Shown here: in pieces, positions 11,545 to 22,203 of the stretch
Layout of the letters: each line of letters begins with the position of its first letter
Numbering within the stretch: position 1 is the stretch's first letter
Assembly (NCBI GenBank): GCA_026122235.1
Contig: JAOCZM010000112.1
Location: 558,001-622,000 of the forward strand
From: Vinca minor
Lineage: Eukaryota > Streptophyta > Magnoliopsida > Gentianales > Apocynaceae
DNA length: 64,000 bases
Direction of reading: 5' to 3'
The notes under the pieces: model-generated
What the model saw: only the letters and a program-made list of their open reading frames with translations
Told to the model about the DNA's origin: nothing
Databases searched by the model: none
Made by a program: the position numbers and the translations under genes

Positions 11545-12192
11545 TGTTTTAAGATAAGAAAAACAAAAGAAAACACTCAAAAACGTTAGATAGCAAAGAA
11601 AGTTTCACTCTTTATACCAACACCGCTCGTATAGAACTTCAAACTCTAGATTTAAAGAATGGGTTCCTAACTTGTTGCGTTGACACAAGGCTGAAAAATA
11701 AGGAAAGAAATCCTATCTTTGACCTAAACAAAAAGCTTTAGAAAGAAAAAGATGAAGAAACGAATTCCTAATCAAGAAAAGAAACCGGTTCTTGATGATC
11801 TTGATCTTCTTGATGTTCTTGGTTTTCTTGATCTTCTTGATTGCTTGAATTTTCCCTTGATCTTGACCGAATTTATCAAGTAGTGAGGCTCTATCGCTAT
11901 CAAAACTTGATTTATAGTATGTGTGTCGGCTCAAAATTACAAGGAGGAACGTTTGCCAATTCTTGAACGAGGCTCGATCGCTATCAATCCAAGAAGTTTG
12001 CTTATGGCTTTATAGTTCGCTATTCAATCTATACTAACTCGGCTACCAATTTCTTTAGACCGAGAGGCTTTTTCTTTTAATGACACTCGGCTGCCCAATT
12101 TTCACTAATATGCCGCGGCTGTTTTTTTTTTTGTCAATTCCTGCAAACAAGAAAAAAAATTTGTGTGTAGGGTACACCGGGAATTGGAGAAG
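11545..12192 (-). other. E4 5' leader (minus strand)
   Basis: This untranslated leader lies between gag and the primer site. It is homologous by eye to the E2 leader (14626-15323) and E1 leader (16343-16983), with the shared landmark AACACCGCTCGTATAGAACT. It lacks the TGAACAGTA repeats seen in E1 and E2. No gene is seen in it. Confidence 0.75.
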
Positions 12193-12212
12193 AACCTTTT
12201 GCTCTGATACCA
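12193..12212 (-). other. Primer binding site of E4 right half
   Basis: The minus strand reads TGGTATCAGAGCAAAAGGTT, two bases inside the LTR that starts at 12215. Confidence 0.9.
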
Positions 12213-12214
12213 CC

Positions 12215-13278
12215 TGATGAAGAACCGCAAGGTTCGACTTAAGTTTGAGCCCGATCTTTCTTCAATTCTCGAACTAGTTTCTATGGGAATTTAATCAACG
12301 CAACACTAAGGGAGGTTAATTAACAATGGAGGCTGAAACACCACAACAAGAGAAACTAACTTGTTGATACAGTAACTCAAAGAATGAATGAAATTCTACA
12401 TAGAAGTTCAAACACGAGAAGCTAATTACCTTACCAAAATATCAATATATCTAACGTCAATATTAAAGTGGCCGAAATCTCCCTTTAATAGGTTGAGATT
12501 TCGGTTACAACCATAAAAAGAAATAAGAGTCCTTAAAGGATTAAGACTCTTGAAAACAAATAAGAATTAGGACTCTTAAATAACAAATTGCTATCAAGTA
12601 ACTACCTAAACAAATAAAGTGGTGGCTAGAATCAATCTAACTACCAAATCTATGAAGAGTCCTAGTTGCATTAGAACTCTTTATTAACCAACTAACTAAC
12701 ACATGGACAACATGTCCTTTATTATAGCAACTACTTGCTATACACGAAATTAAGTAAATAATAAAGCTGGAAATTAATTAAAGTCTAGCATAGACTTTAA
12801 TTGTACACAAAAAGTCTAAAATGCCCTTTTAAATTCGTCCCAATTCTGGACAGCTTGTTGGGCCAACTTTCACGACGATTTCGGATGTCAAGAAGGCAGA
12901 ATCTGATCTCGGGTTCTTCATGAAAGTTGTAGATCTTCCTCTTATCTTTAATATGCAACTAAAATCAGCTCCATTGGATCAACGGATAGAAAGTTATGAC
13001 CATTCTGCCAAACTGTTGTAAAGCGGTCAAATCCCTCATCATCTTGTATGATTACTAAAACACCCTTCTTAGCCTCTTTGCTTGATAGGGACTAATTGTA
13101 TACTTGTGAACTTGAGAGGCTGCCTTTTATATTCTATGTGTAACTTAGCATCCTCTTTGTACTTTAATATACGAACCAATGATGTAGTTATCTGCTTCAT
13201 ATTCCTCGTTCTACGCTTCGTCCTTGGTCTATGTAGGTGACCCTTTGACTTGGGAAGCCTCGAGGCTGGTACCGTATC
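12215..13278 (-). repeat. E4 right LTR (minus orientation)
   Basis: It is 1064 bases, starting TGATGAAGAACCG and ending GGTACCGTATCA on the plus strand. An open frame enters at the 13278 edge and ends at 13069, giving the LTR-encoded tail (SKGHLHRPRTKRRTRNMKQI). Confidence 0.9.
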
Positions 13279-13904
13279 AGAACCAAGAACCAAAGGTATG
13301 ATGAACGCCACAAGATCTTGCTCACCGATCTTGATAAGTTCTTGAACTATAGAAGCTCAACAAAGAGAATTTAATCTCACAAGACAAATGTCTATTTCTA
13401 TTTATCAAAGTCTCAATTTTACATAGCATTAGATGGCCTTTTATAGGTAAACATGAAGGCTTTTCAAGTGAATTCCGAAATTCAGCTTACCTAAGGGAAT
13501 TCAAAGGCCTCTTTGACTGAATTTAATACATTTAGGAAATATAAATGACTTCTTGAAACTATACTAAGAGACTCCTTGAATAACTAAAGAGTTTGACTAA
13601 TTAAATGGCTACAAATGACTATTTCTAGGCTGAAACTTAAATACTAACTGAACTTGGAAAACAAATATAATTCTCGCCTAAAATCTGGACAGCATGATAT
13701 AGCAACTTGAATGACGATTTAGGATCCTAAAACGACATAATCTGATCATGTGGTCTTCATGAAAGTTGTAGGCCTGCCTCTTAGCTTTCTAATGCATCTT
13801 GAATGAGCTCTATTGGATTCATGGAAAAAAAAGTTATGACCTTTACACCAAACTGTCTCAAAGCTGAAATTAATGTTGAAGCATCCGTATATGAGTTCTC
13901 ATAA
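13279..13904 (-). repeat. E3 5' LTR (truncated)
   Basis: It matches 7740-8364 almost base for base, beginning GAACCAAGAACCAAAGG. The first 141 LTR bases are missing at the E4 junction. GGATC follows at 13905-13909. Confidence 0.9.
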
Positions 13905-13909
13905 GGATC

Positions 13910-14625
13910 TTATCATTTAGACCAGTCAAGAACCGAGTCTTTGTTGCCACATCTCCCTCATTAATGTCGGCCCGAATCATTGCAATTTTAATTGCCTTGT
14001 AATACTCATCGACCAAACTCTCTCCTTGCTTTAACCTTTGTAAACGGTTGTAAAGTTCCTTTATGTAATCTAGAGGAACAAAACGCCATTTCATCACCGC
14101 TTTCATCTCGGCCCAAGTGGCAATTTCTGGTTGTTCCACTTTAATCCGTGTCTTGGTTTCATTATTCCACCAACTAGAAGCATATCCATAAAACTCCATG
14201 GCTGCTAACTTTACTTTCTTTTTCTCCGAATAGTTATGAACAGCAAAAACATGGTTAACTATATGAATCCAATCAAAAAACAATTTGGGATCATTTGTAC
14301 CTTCAAAAGACGGAATCTTCGTCTTGATTGAATCAAGATTGTTGTCATAACGCTGAAATTGGTCCCCTCTTCTCGGCTCAAAAATCTGATTGTTGATCAC
14401 CTGATTTGGTGGCGGATTTGGAGGTGGTCTAGGCTGCTCAACTTCATCAACTAATTGATCATCAATCTTGGTATTATCCCAAACCTTACGTTGCTGATTT
14501 CGAAGCTATAAAGTTGCCATTCGTCTCATATCAGCCACGTTTCACGCCATATCCTCTATCATCTTATACATCTTTTCTGGATCAAAGGTTTCACCTTTCT
14601 CTGATGGAGATCCCTGAAAAGACAT
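13910..14625 (-). pseudogene. E2 gag N-terminal part
   Basis: The start codon at 14625 begins MSFQGSPSEKG, as in E1 and E4. The frame breaks (a stop near 14510), then 14400 to about 13910 is open with IPSFEGTNDPKLFFDWI and WWNNETKTRIKVEQPE. It is the other half of the gag at 6939-7593, split by E3. The open frame reaches 13870, but its last residues come from the E3 LTR. Confidence 0.85.
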
Positions 14626-14901
14626 CTTTATAATTCAAGAAAAACACTCCAAAACGTTAGATAGCAAAGAAAGATTGACTCCAACACCGCTCGTATAGAA
14701 CTTCAAACTCTAGATTTAAAGAATGGGTTCCTAACATGTTGCGTTGACACAAAGCTGAAAAAATAAGGAAAGAAATCCTATCTTTGACCTAAACGAAAAG
14801 CTTTAGAAAGAAAAAGATGAAGAAACGAAATCCTAATCGAGAATGGAAACCGGTTCTTGATGATCTTGATCTTCTTGATTTTCTTGATGTTTCTTGATTC
14901 G

Positions 14902-14966
14902 GATGAACAGTAACCCGTGAATAGTATTCAGTGAACAGTAACGTGAACAGTACCGTGAACAGTAAT
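14902..14966 (-). repeat. TGAACAGTA short repeats in the E2 leader
   Basis: At least five imperfect copies of GTGAACAGTA or GTGAATAGTA lie in the untranslated leader. Similar copies lie in the E1 leader (16577-16632) and, on the opposite strand, in the gypsy fragment at 55027-55098. Confidence 0.8.
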
Positions 14967-15323
14967 TTATGGTTTTCTTTATTACTTGAATTTTTCCTTA
15001 CCTTTGGCCGAGAGGTATCAATGAATGAGGCGCCAACGCTATCAATTCTTGATGTATATGGATCTTTAAACACAGCTCAAAATAAAGGAGGAACGTTTGC
15101 CAATTCTTGGACGAGGCGCCAACGCTATCAATCCAAGAAGTTTGCTTATGGCTTTATAGTTCGCTATTCAATTTATATTAACTCGGCTACCAATTTCTTT
15201 TCACCGAGAGGCTTTTAAAATCGGTTGCTTTTTATAAATGCCGTAATGCTTTTTCTGATTTTCTGTCAATTTCTGCAAAAAAGAAAATAATTTATGTGTA
15301 GGGTACACCGGGAATTGGAGAAG

Positions 15324-15343
15324 AACCTTTTGCTCTGATACCA
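15324..15343 (-). other. E2 primer binding site
   Basis: The minus strand reads TGGTATCAGAGCAAAAGGTT, two bases from the LTR start at 15346. Confidence 0.92.
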
Positions 15344-15345
15344 CC

Positions 15346-16342
15346 TGATGAAGAACCGTGAGGTTCGACTTTAAGTTGAGCCCGATCTTTCTTCAATTCT
15401 CGAACTAGTTTCTAAGGAATATAATCAACGCAACACTAAGGATGGCTAATTAACAATGGAGGCTGAAACACCACAACAAGAGAAACTATTCTTGTTGATA
15501 CAGTAACTCAAGAATGAATGAATTTCTACTTAGAAGTTCAAACACGAGAGGCTAAGGAATAACGTTACCAAAATATCAATATATTATGTTGGCCGAACCC
15601 TCTATTAAATAGAGTAACAATTCGGTTACAAGCAACAATAAGTAAGAGTCCTTGAAGAATTAGAACTCTTGAACAAAACAACTTGCTATCAAGTAAAACA
15701 CTTAAACAAGAAGAGTCCTAGTAGATGTGGGACTCTTAACAACTAGATAACCAACTATGGACAACATGTCCTTTATTATAGCAACTACTTGCTATACGCA
15801 TATAAATACTCTAAATAAAGTAAATGACAAAGCTGGAAAATAATTAAAGTCTAGCATAGACTTTAATTGTACAAAGACTAAAATGCCCTTTAATTTCGTC
15901 CCAATTCTGGATAGCTTGTTGGGCTAACTTGCACGACGATTTCGGATATCAAGAAGGCATAATCTGATCTCGAGTTCTCATGAAAGTTGTAGATCTGCCT
16001 CTTGTATTTAATATGCAAATGGAATCAGCTCCATTGGATAAATGGATAGAAAGTTATGACCATTCTACAAAACTGTTGTAAAGCTGTCCAATCCCTCATC
16101 ATCCTGTACGATTACTAAAATACCCTTCTTACCCACTTTGCTTGATAGGGCCTAATTGTACTCTTGCGAGCTTAAGAGGTTGACTCTACAACACTCCTAG
16201 ATGTAACTTAGTATCCTCTTTATACTTTAGAACTCGGGTCAATGACGTAGATAGTTGCTTCATGTCCCTTGTTCTAAGTCTAGTGCTTAGTCGATGTATG
16301 TGCTCCTTTGACTTGGGCAGGCCCGAGGTTGGTACCGTATCA
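15346..16342 (-). repeat. E2 5' LTR
   Basis: It is 997 bases, TGATGAAGAACC to GGTACCGTATCA, followed by the AATTC target duplication. It shows five consecutive palindromes: CTCTATTAAATAGAG near 15600, AAGAGTCC...ACTCTT at 15643-15670 and at 15711-15737, GGACAACATGTCC at 15759-15771, and AAAGTCTAGCATAGACTTT at 15846-15864. Confidence 0.93.
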
Positions 16343-17003
16343 AATTCACTATTTATTCCAACACCGCTCGTATAGAACTTTAAACTCTAGATTTAAAGAA
16401 TGGGTTCCTAACTTGTTGCAGTGACACAAAGCTGAAAAAAATAAGGAAAGAATCCTATCTTTGTCCTAAACGAAAAGCTTTAGAAAGAAAAAGATGAAGA
16501 AACGAAATCCTAATCGAGAATGGAAACCTGTTCTTGATGATCTTGATCTTTTTGATTTTCTTGATGCTTCTTTATTCGGATGAACAGTAACCTGTGAATA
16601 GTACTATGTGAATAGTAAACTGTGAACATTAATTTCTGGTTTTCTTGAATTTTCCCTTGATCTTGACCGAATGTATCAAGTAGTGAGGCTCTATCTCTTT
16701 CAATACTTGATGTATGGGATGTATCTCGGCTCAAAACAGCAAGGAGGAACGTTTACCAATTCTTGGACGAGGCTCTATCGCTTTCGTTGGCAAGAAGTTC
16801 GCTTTTGGCTTTATAGTTCTCTATTCTATACTTGGCTACCAATTTCTTTATACCAAGTGGCTTTTTCTTTTGTAATCGGCTGCCTTTTTAATATTTATGC
16901 GCGGCTCTTTTTTTTTTTGTTTTTTGTCAAACTAGCGAACAAGAAACTTTTTTGTGCGTAGGGTACACCGGGATTTGGAGAAGAACCTTTTGCCCTAAAA
17001 CCA
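16343..17003 (-). other. E1 leader and decayed primer site
   Basis: The leader resumes after E2 with AATTCACTATTTATTCCAAC and continues to a primer site at 16984-17003. The site is degraded: its minus strand reads TGGTTTTAGGGC in place of TGGTATCAGAGC. No coding sequence is seen. Confidence 0.8.
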
Positions 17004-17005
17004 CC

Positions 17006-17302
17006 TGATGAAGAACCGAATGGTACAAGGTACCAAAGAGTTCGACTTTTAGTGAGCCCGGTCTTTCTCTAATTCTCGAACTAGTTTCTAGGGAATATAA
17101 TCAACGCAACGCTAAGGAAGCCTAATTATCAATGGAGGCTGAAACACCACAACAAGAGAATCTAAACTTGTTGATACAGTAAATCAAGAATGAATGAATT
17201 CAACATAGAAGTTCAAACATGAGAAGTTAAGGAATAACCTTACCAAATATCAGCATATCTAACGTAGGTATAAAGGTGGCCGAAATCTCCCTTAAATAGG
17301 TT
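17006..17302 (-). repeat. E1 5' LTR (truncated)
   Basis: It begins TGATGAAGAACCGAATGG and follows the family A LTR until about 17302. There it switches, within a short stretch common to both families (AATAGG/AACCTTAAGAAATA), to family C LTR sequence. Confidence 0.8.
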
Positions 17303-17853
17303 AAGAAATATAATATATCAACTCTAAATAATACTTGGCCGAATTCCCTCTTAAATAGAGTGGAATTTCGGTTCCAAGGAACCCACAAGGAAGAATCATA
17401 ATTAAGTTATAATTCTCCTATACTAGAATTTTATAATTGAACTACTACTTAAACACGTGGACATCATGTCCTTTATTATAGCCATATCTAGATAATGGCG
17501 CCTAAAATATAATTAAAGTAAATACTATAAGGCTAAAATTCTATTTAAAGTCTAGAATAGACTTTAATTTACAAGTTTCCTAAAATGCCATTTAACCACT
17601 TTCCTTCCACTTGTGTATCTTGCCTTCAAATGAGATTAAGTGGATTTGATCTTTGTGTCTTTCATTCTCTGAAAGCTTATTTGTCCCATTGATCTTTAGA
17701 TTAATTACTTTAGGCCCTTGGAACAAAGGCTTTCTTTGGGGACTTGGATTTGGAATGCATGAGTTAAGAACTTGGAAATTTGGATGAATGACCTCTTTTA
17801 ACTTCGTGGACGATCCCTCATCATTCCCTCATTCTTGAAAATTTTGTTCATCA
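17303..17853 (-). repeat. Family C LTR L1 (truncated)
   Basis: It starts inside the LTR at AGAAATATAATATATC and ends TTCATCA, before the CCCCCTTCCCC polypurine-tract complement. Confidence 0.85.
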
Positions 17854-18566
17854 CCCCCTTCCCCTTGTAAAGGATTCGTCCTCGAATCTTCAAAGTCGTG
17901 GAATGGAAGTTTAAGATCACTCTTGTCTTTCAACACATCATTTGGCATGCTTTCTTTCTTGGTCTCGGCTTCATACTTTCCTTCTTGACTTTCCCAATTT
18001 TCATCATCTTGTGTTATCACTATATCGTTGTTTGGGCAGTCCATATCAAGATAGTCTTGTTTGTGGCACTTGGAACATTCCATTGGCATTGAAGATGAAC
18101 AATTTGTCTCCTTCTTTGAAGATGAATCCGTGGCTGTTTAGGAGAATTTAATTGTTCAACGATAGTCTTTTTGTTGATCAATTTATCCACTCACTCTATT
18201 ATTTCATGGAGTTCTTCCATATTTGTCTCCCATGTTGAAGATGGAATGGCGGATGGTTGGATTTCTTTTAATTGAGGTTAATTGAGGTGTGATTGTTATG
18301 GCAGCCCCAAAACGTCTCTTATTCTCACTTTGCCGCCGCCCAAGACCAGAATTTGAAGGGGGCTGATTTGGTTTTTTCCAAGGTGAAAATTTAGCCGAAT
18401 TAGTCCCTTTCTTCTTCTCTTTGGTTCGCCAATCAATTTGCTCCGCATGGTTCATCATCTCCATTATATCAACGTGATTAGCTCTTTCCACTTTTGGCCT
18501 AATATCATCATTCAACGTAGCTTCCATATTTTCTTGAATATCAACTCGAATCATGGCTAATCTCAT
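17829..18566 (-). pseudogene. C1 gag remnant
   Basis: 18566-18204 holds the end of the capsid domain and the basic linker (RTKEKKKGTNSAKFSPWKK). 18089-17829 holds a changed knuckle (CSKCHKQDYLDMDC: Tyr replaces the His) and the tail FEDSRTNPLQGEGGD. The N-terminal half is missing: gag jumps at 18567 into LTR L2 at a shared ATCT. The tail overlaps the polypurine tract and ends inside L1. Confidence 0.82.
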
Positions 18567-18932
18567 CTAGATAATGGCGCCTAAAATATAATTAAAGTAA
18601 ATACTATAAGGCTAAAATTCTAATTAGAATCTAGAATAGACTTTAATTTACAAGTTTCCTAAAATGCCCTTTAACCACTTTCCTTCCAATTGTGTATCTT
18701 GCCTTCAAATGAGATTAAGTGGATTTGATCTTTGTGTCTTGCATTCTCTGAAGGCTTATTTGTCCCATTGATCTTTAGATTAATTACTTTAAGCACTTGG
18801 AACAAAGGCTTTCTTTGGGGACATGGATTTGGAATGCATGAGTTAAGAACTTGGTAATTTGGGTGAATGACCTCTTTTAACTTCGTGGACGATCCCTCAT
18901 CATTCCCTCATTCTTGAAAATTTTGTTCATCA
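18567..18932 (-). repeat. Family C LTR L2 (truncated)
   Basis: It begins at TAGATAATGGCGCC, mid-LTR, directly after gag sequence, and ends GTTCATCA before the polypurine-tract complement. More than half of a family C LTR is missing. Confidence 0.85.
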
Positions 18933-20192
18933 CCCCCTTCCCCTTGTAAAGGATTCGTCCTCGAATCTTCAAAGTCGTGGAATGGAAGTTTAAGATCACT
19001 CTTGTCTTTCAAAACATCATTTGGCATGCTTTCTATCTTGGTCTCGGCTTCATACTTTCCTTCTTGACTTTCCCAATTTTCATCATCTTGTGTTATCACT
19101 ATATCTTTGTTTGCACAGTCCATATCAAGATGGTCTTGTTTGTGGCACTTGGAACATTCTGTTGGCATTAAAGATGAACAATTTGTCTCCCTCTTTGAAG
19201 ATGAATCCGTGGCTGTTTGGGAGAATTTTGGTTGTTCAACAAGAGTCTTTTTGTTGATCAATTTATCCACTCGCTCTATTATTATTTCATGGAGTTCATC
19301 CATATTTGTCTCCCAAGTTGAAGATGGAATGGCGGCTGGTTGGGTTTCTTTTAATTGAGGTGTGGTTGTTAGGGCAGCCCCAAAACGTCTCTTATTCTCA
19401 CTTTGCCGCCGCCCAAAACCAGAATTTGAAGGGGGCTGATTTGGTTTTTTCCAAGGCGAAAATTTAGCCGAATTAGCCCCTTTCTTCTTCTCTTTGATTA
19501 GCCTATCAATTTGCTCGAATGGTTCACCATCTCCATTATATCAACGTTATTAGCTCTTTCCACTTTTGGCCTAATATCATCATTCAAGCCGGCCATGAAT
19601 CGATTCAACGTAGCTTCCATATTTTCTTGAATATCAACTCGAATCATGGCTAATCACATCTCTTCGTAATATTCATCTATTGATTTTGTACCTTGTGTAA
19701 GCATTTGACATGTTCCCTAATGTAATGTTGAGAAACAAATCTCCGTTTCATCTCAGCTTTCATATCATTCCAACTATCAATAGGTCGCTGATCCGCTCTT
19801 CTTCTAACTATACATTCTTCTTTCCACCAATTCGATGCATTACTATAAAATCCCACAGCTGCCATCTTTACTTTTTTACCCTCCGAATAATCATGAATAG
19901 CAAACATGTGATTAAGTTTATGTATCCATTCAACTAAAGATTCATGATCATTCGTACCTTCAAAAGATGGGATCTTGATTGCACAAACAGGGTTGTCAAA
20001 TTGCTGAAATTTATCATCCCTTCTCAGCTCACAAGGATAAAAATTATAATTATAATATTTTGATTTTGTTCCATGTTGAGAGCCATACCTTTTATCATCA
20101 TAATCAAAGTTGTCATCTTCCTGGTCATTTTTTTGCCTCATCATGCGCATGAATTGTTGTGTTAAATCCATAAAAAGCGTATTATCCTCCAA
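18908..20192 (-). pseudogene. C2 gag
   Basis: 20192-19677 gives the N-terminus (MEDNTLFMDL...IPSFEGTNDHESLVEWI, WWKEECIVRRRADQRP). The middle is frameshifted. 19303-18908 gives the CCHC knuckle (CSKCHKQDHLDMDC) and the tail FEDSRTNPLQGEGGD. There is no protease or RT between the knuckle and the polypurine tract. Confidence 0.85.
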
Positions 20193-20643
20193 GATTTCGC
20201 CTTGTTTTGATGATCCTTCACGAAATAGGTTAAAGAAAGGATGCTGGAATAATCTTGAAAATCCTAATCCTAGTCAAGAAAAGAAGATACTTTTAAAGGT
20301 GTCTTTTTATGTTTAGGAAAAGAAGATCTCAATCTTTACGTTTCTTGATTCTTTTCTTTCTTTTTCGTGACTTACCCCTTTTCTTGGATGAAAATTATCA
20401 AGGATTCAGGATTGAAGGCTTTTCAATTCTTGATATTGTATTTAATAACACGACAAACAAGAAGAAAAGGGGTGAACGATTACCAATTCTTGAGACGAGT
20501 CTTGAAACTACTTTGAATCAAGAAGTTTGCTTTTGGCTTGTTCACTAAATAGTCTCTCGGCTGAATTTTCTGCCTTGGACCTAAATATTTCTTTTTTTTT
20601 TTATCACTTTCAAGCAAACAATAAAATTTTCAAGAAAGAGATA

Positions 20644-20663
20644 AACCTTTTGCTCTGATACCA
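20644..20663 (-). other. C2 primer binding site
   Basis: The minus strand reads TGGTATCAGAGCAAAAGGTT, two bases from LTR L3. This is the same spacing as in family A. Confidence 0.9.
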
Positions 20664-20665
20664 AC

Positions 20666-21285
20666 TGATGAAAGAACCTTGATAACTTGTATCAAGATTC
20701 AACAACGAAAGGGTTGAAACGGATCTTTCTCTTCCTTGAAAAAAGTTTACAAGGGAATGTAATCAACGCACCTCCAAGAAGGTCGATTATAAATGGGGGC
20801 CGAAACACCACAACTAGCGAAACTCCCTGTTGATACAGTAACTCAAAGAATGAATGAAGTTCTACAAAGAAGTTCAATTCACAAGTTTCTAAGGAATAAC
20901 CTTAAGAAATATAGTATATCAACTCTAAATAATACTTGGCCGAATTCCCTCTTAAATAGAGTGGAATTTCGGTTCCAAGGAACCCACATGGAAGAATCAT
21001 AATTAAGTTTCCTAAAATGCCCTTTAACCGTTTTCCTTCCAATTGTGTATCTTGCCTTCAAATGAGATTAAGTGGATTTGATCTTTGTGTCTTGCATTCT
21101 CTGAAGGCTTATTTGTCCCATTGATCTTTAGATTAATTACTTTAAGCACTTGGAACAAAGGCTTTCTTTGGGGACTTGGATTTGGAATGCACGTGTTAAG
21201 ATCTTGGTAATTTGGATGAATGACCTCTTTTAACTTCGGGGACGATCCCTCATCATTCCCTCATTCTTGAAAATATTCCTCATCA
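20666..21285 (-). repeat. Family C LTR L3 (internally deleted)
   Basis: It runs from TGATGAAAGAACC to CTCATCA, 620 bases. About 150 bases are missing after 21007 relative to L4-L8, including the GGACAACATGTCC and TAGATAATGGCGCC landmarks. Confidence 0.87.
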
Positions 21286-21348
21286 CCCCCTTCCCCTTGT
21301 AAAGGATTCGTCCTCGAATCTTCAAAGTCGTGGAATGGAAGTTTAAGA

Positions 21349-22126
21349 TCACTCGTCTTTCAAAACATCATTTGGCATGCTTTCTATCTTGGTCTCGGCT
21401 TCATACTTACCTTCTTGACTTTCCCGATTTTCATCATCTTGTGTTATCGCTATATCATTGTTTGCGCTGTCCATATCAAGATGGTCTTGTTTGTGGCACT
21501 TGGAACATTCCACCGGCATTGAAGATGAACAATTTGTCTCCCTCTGTGAAGATGAATCTGTGGCTGTTTGGGAGAATTTTGGTTGTTCAACAAGAGTCTT
21601 TTTTTTGATCAATTTATCCACTCGCTCTATTATTTCACGGAGTTCTTCCATATTTGTCTCCCAAGTTGATGATGGAATGGCGGCTGGCTGGATTTCTTTT
21701 AATTTAGGTGTAGTTGTTACGGCAGCCCCAAAACGTCTCTTATTCTCAATTTGCCGCCGCCCAGAACCAGAATTTGAAGGTGGCTTATTTGGTTTTTTCC
21801 AAGGTGAAAATTTAGCCGAATTAGTCCCTTTCTTCTTCTCTTTGATTCGCCGATCAATTTGTTCCCCATGGTTCACCATCTCCATTATATCAACGTGATT
21901 AGCTCTTACACTTTTGGCCTAATATCATCATTCAACGTAGCTTCCATATTTTCTTGAATATCAACTCGAATGATGGCTAATCTCATCTCTTCATAATATT
22001 CATCTATTGATTTAATACCTTGTGTAAGCATTTGTAAACGTTTGACATGTTCCCTAATGTAATGTTGAGAAACAAATCTCCGTTTCATCTCAGCTTTCAT
22101 ATCATTCCAACTATCAATAGGTCACT
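21349..22126 (-). pseudogene. C3 gag, C-terminal part
   Basis: Frames 22100-21906 (KAEMKRRFVSQHYIREHVKR) and 21885-21349 (basic linker, CSKCHKQDHLDMD with the last Cys changed to Ser) make up the C-terminal two thirds of gag. E5 splits the gene after the duplicated GATCC (22127-22131). The remainder lies at 27299-27690. Confidence 0.83.
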
Positions 22127-22131
22127 GATCC

Positions 22132-22203
22132 TGATACGGGACCAAGCCAAGGGCCGCCCTACTTAAAAGATCCACTTGATAATGGAAGTTGTACTAACAT
22201 TTG
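22132..22203 (+). repeat. E5 5' LTR tip
   Basis: 22132-22180 matches the first 48 or so bases of the E5 3' LTR with about four differences. The next 23 bases, up to the inverted LTR, have no match I can see. Confidence 0.8.

Larger units (their letters stand above)
9012..13278. mobile_element. E4: head-to-head composite of two gypsy (family A) 5' ends
   Basis: A plus-strand LTR (9033-10112) with primer site and about 75 bases of leader meets, near 10205, a minus-strand gag-leader-primer site-LTR (ending 13278). Both LTRs are thus 5' ends facing inward. A 16-base LTR tip (9012-9027) plus ATGAA precede the left LTR, and that tip mirrors the extreme end of the right LTR. I see no target duplication, so it is not a simple insertion. 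It replaced part of E3. Confidence 0.8.
7599..13904 (-). mobile_element. E3: family B gypsy-type element inserted in the E2 gag
   Basis: The left LTR is whole (7599-8364). The right LTR copy (13279-13904) lacks about its first 141 bases. Only about 650 bases of its 3' internal region remain (8365-9011), because the E4 composite replaced the rest. The GGATC target duplication at both outer ends proves one insertion event. Its LTR is unrelated by eye to family A LTRs except for the general plan. Confidence 0.88.
5177..16342 (-). mobile_element. E2: Ty3/gypsy element (family A) inserted in the E1 leader
   Basis: Both LTRs are present (5177-6175 and 15346-16342). The five bases AATTC lie immediately outside each end (5172-5176 and 16343-16347), a textbook target duplication. 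Pol is almost entirely deleted (see 6004-6795). Gag is split by E3 into 6939-7593 and 13910-14625. The LTRs differ by about six substitutions over the first 230 bases compared by eye, so the insertion is not very recent. Confidence 0.93.
1..17302 (-). mobile_element. E1: outer Ty3/gypsy LTR retrotransposon (family A), interrupted
   Basis: This minus-strand element runs right to left and its 3' LTR is cut by the window start. Its parts are the 3' LTR (1-507), polypurine tract (508-521), pol and gag (about 282-5124), then the leader, which resumes at 16343 after the E2 insertion (5177-16342). A worn primer site (16984-17003) and the start of the 5' LTR (17006 to about 17302) follow. The two leader halves join cleanly when E2 and one copy of its AATTC target duplication are removed. 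The 5' LTR is cut off where family C LTR sequence begins. Pol has several stops and frameshifts, so the element is dead. Confidence 0.9.

Noticed and set aside
17898..19358. Repeated plus-strand frames with hydrophobic runs (for example 17942-18151, 19021-19257, 34704-35082) that look like small membrane proteins
   Set aside because: They are antisense to the family C gag C-terminus. They recur only because the gag recurs, and the hydrophobicity comes from reading the charged gag codons backwards.
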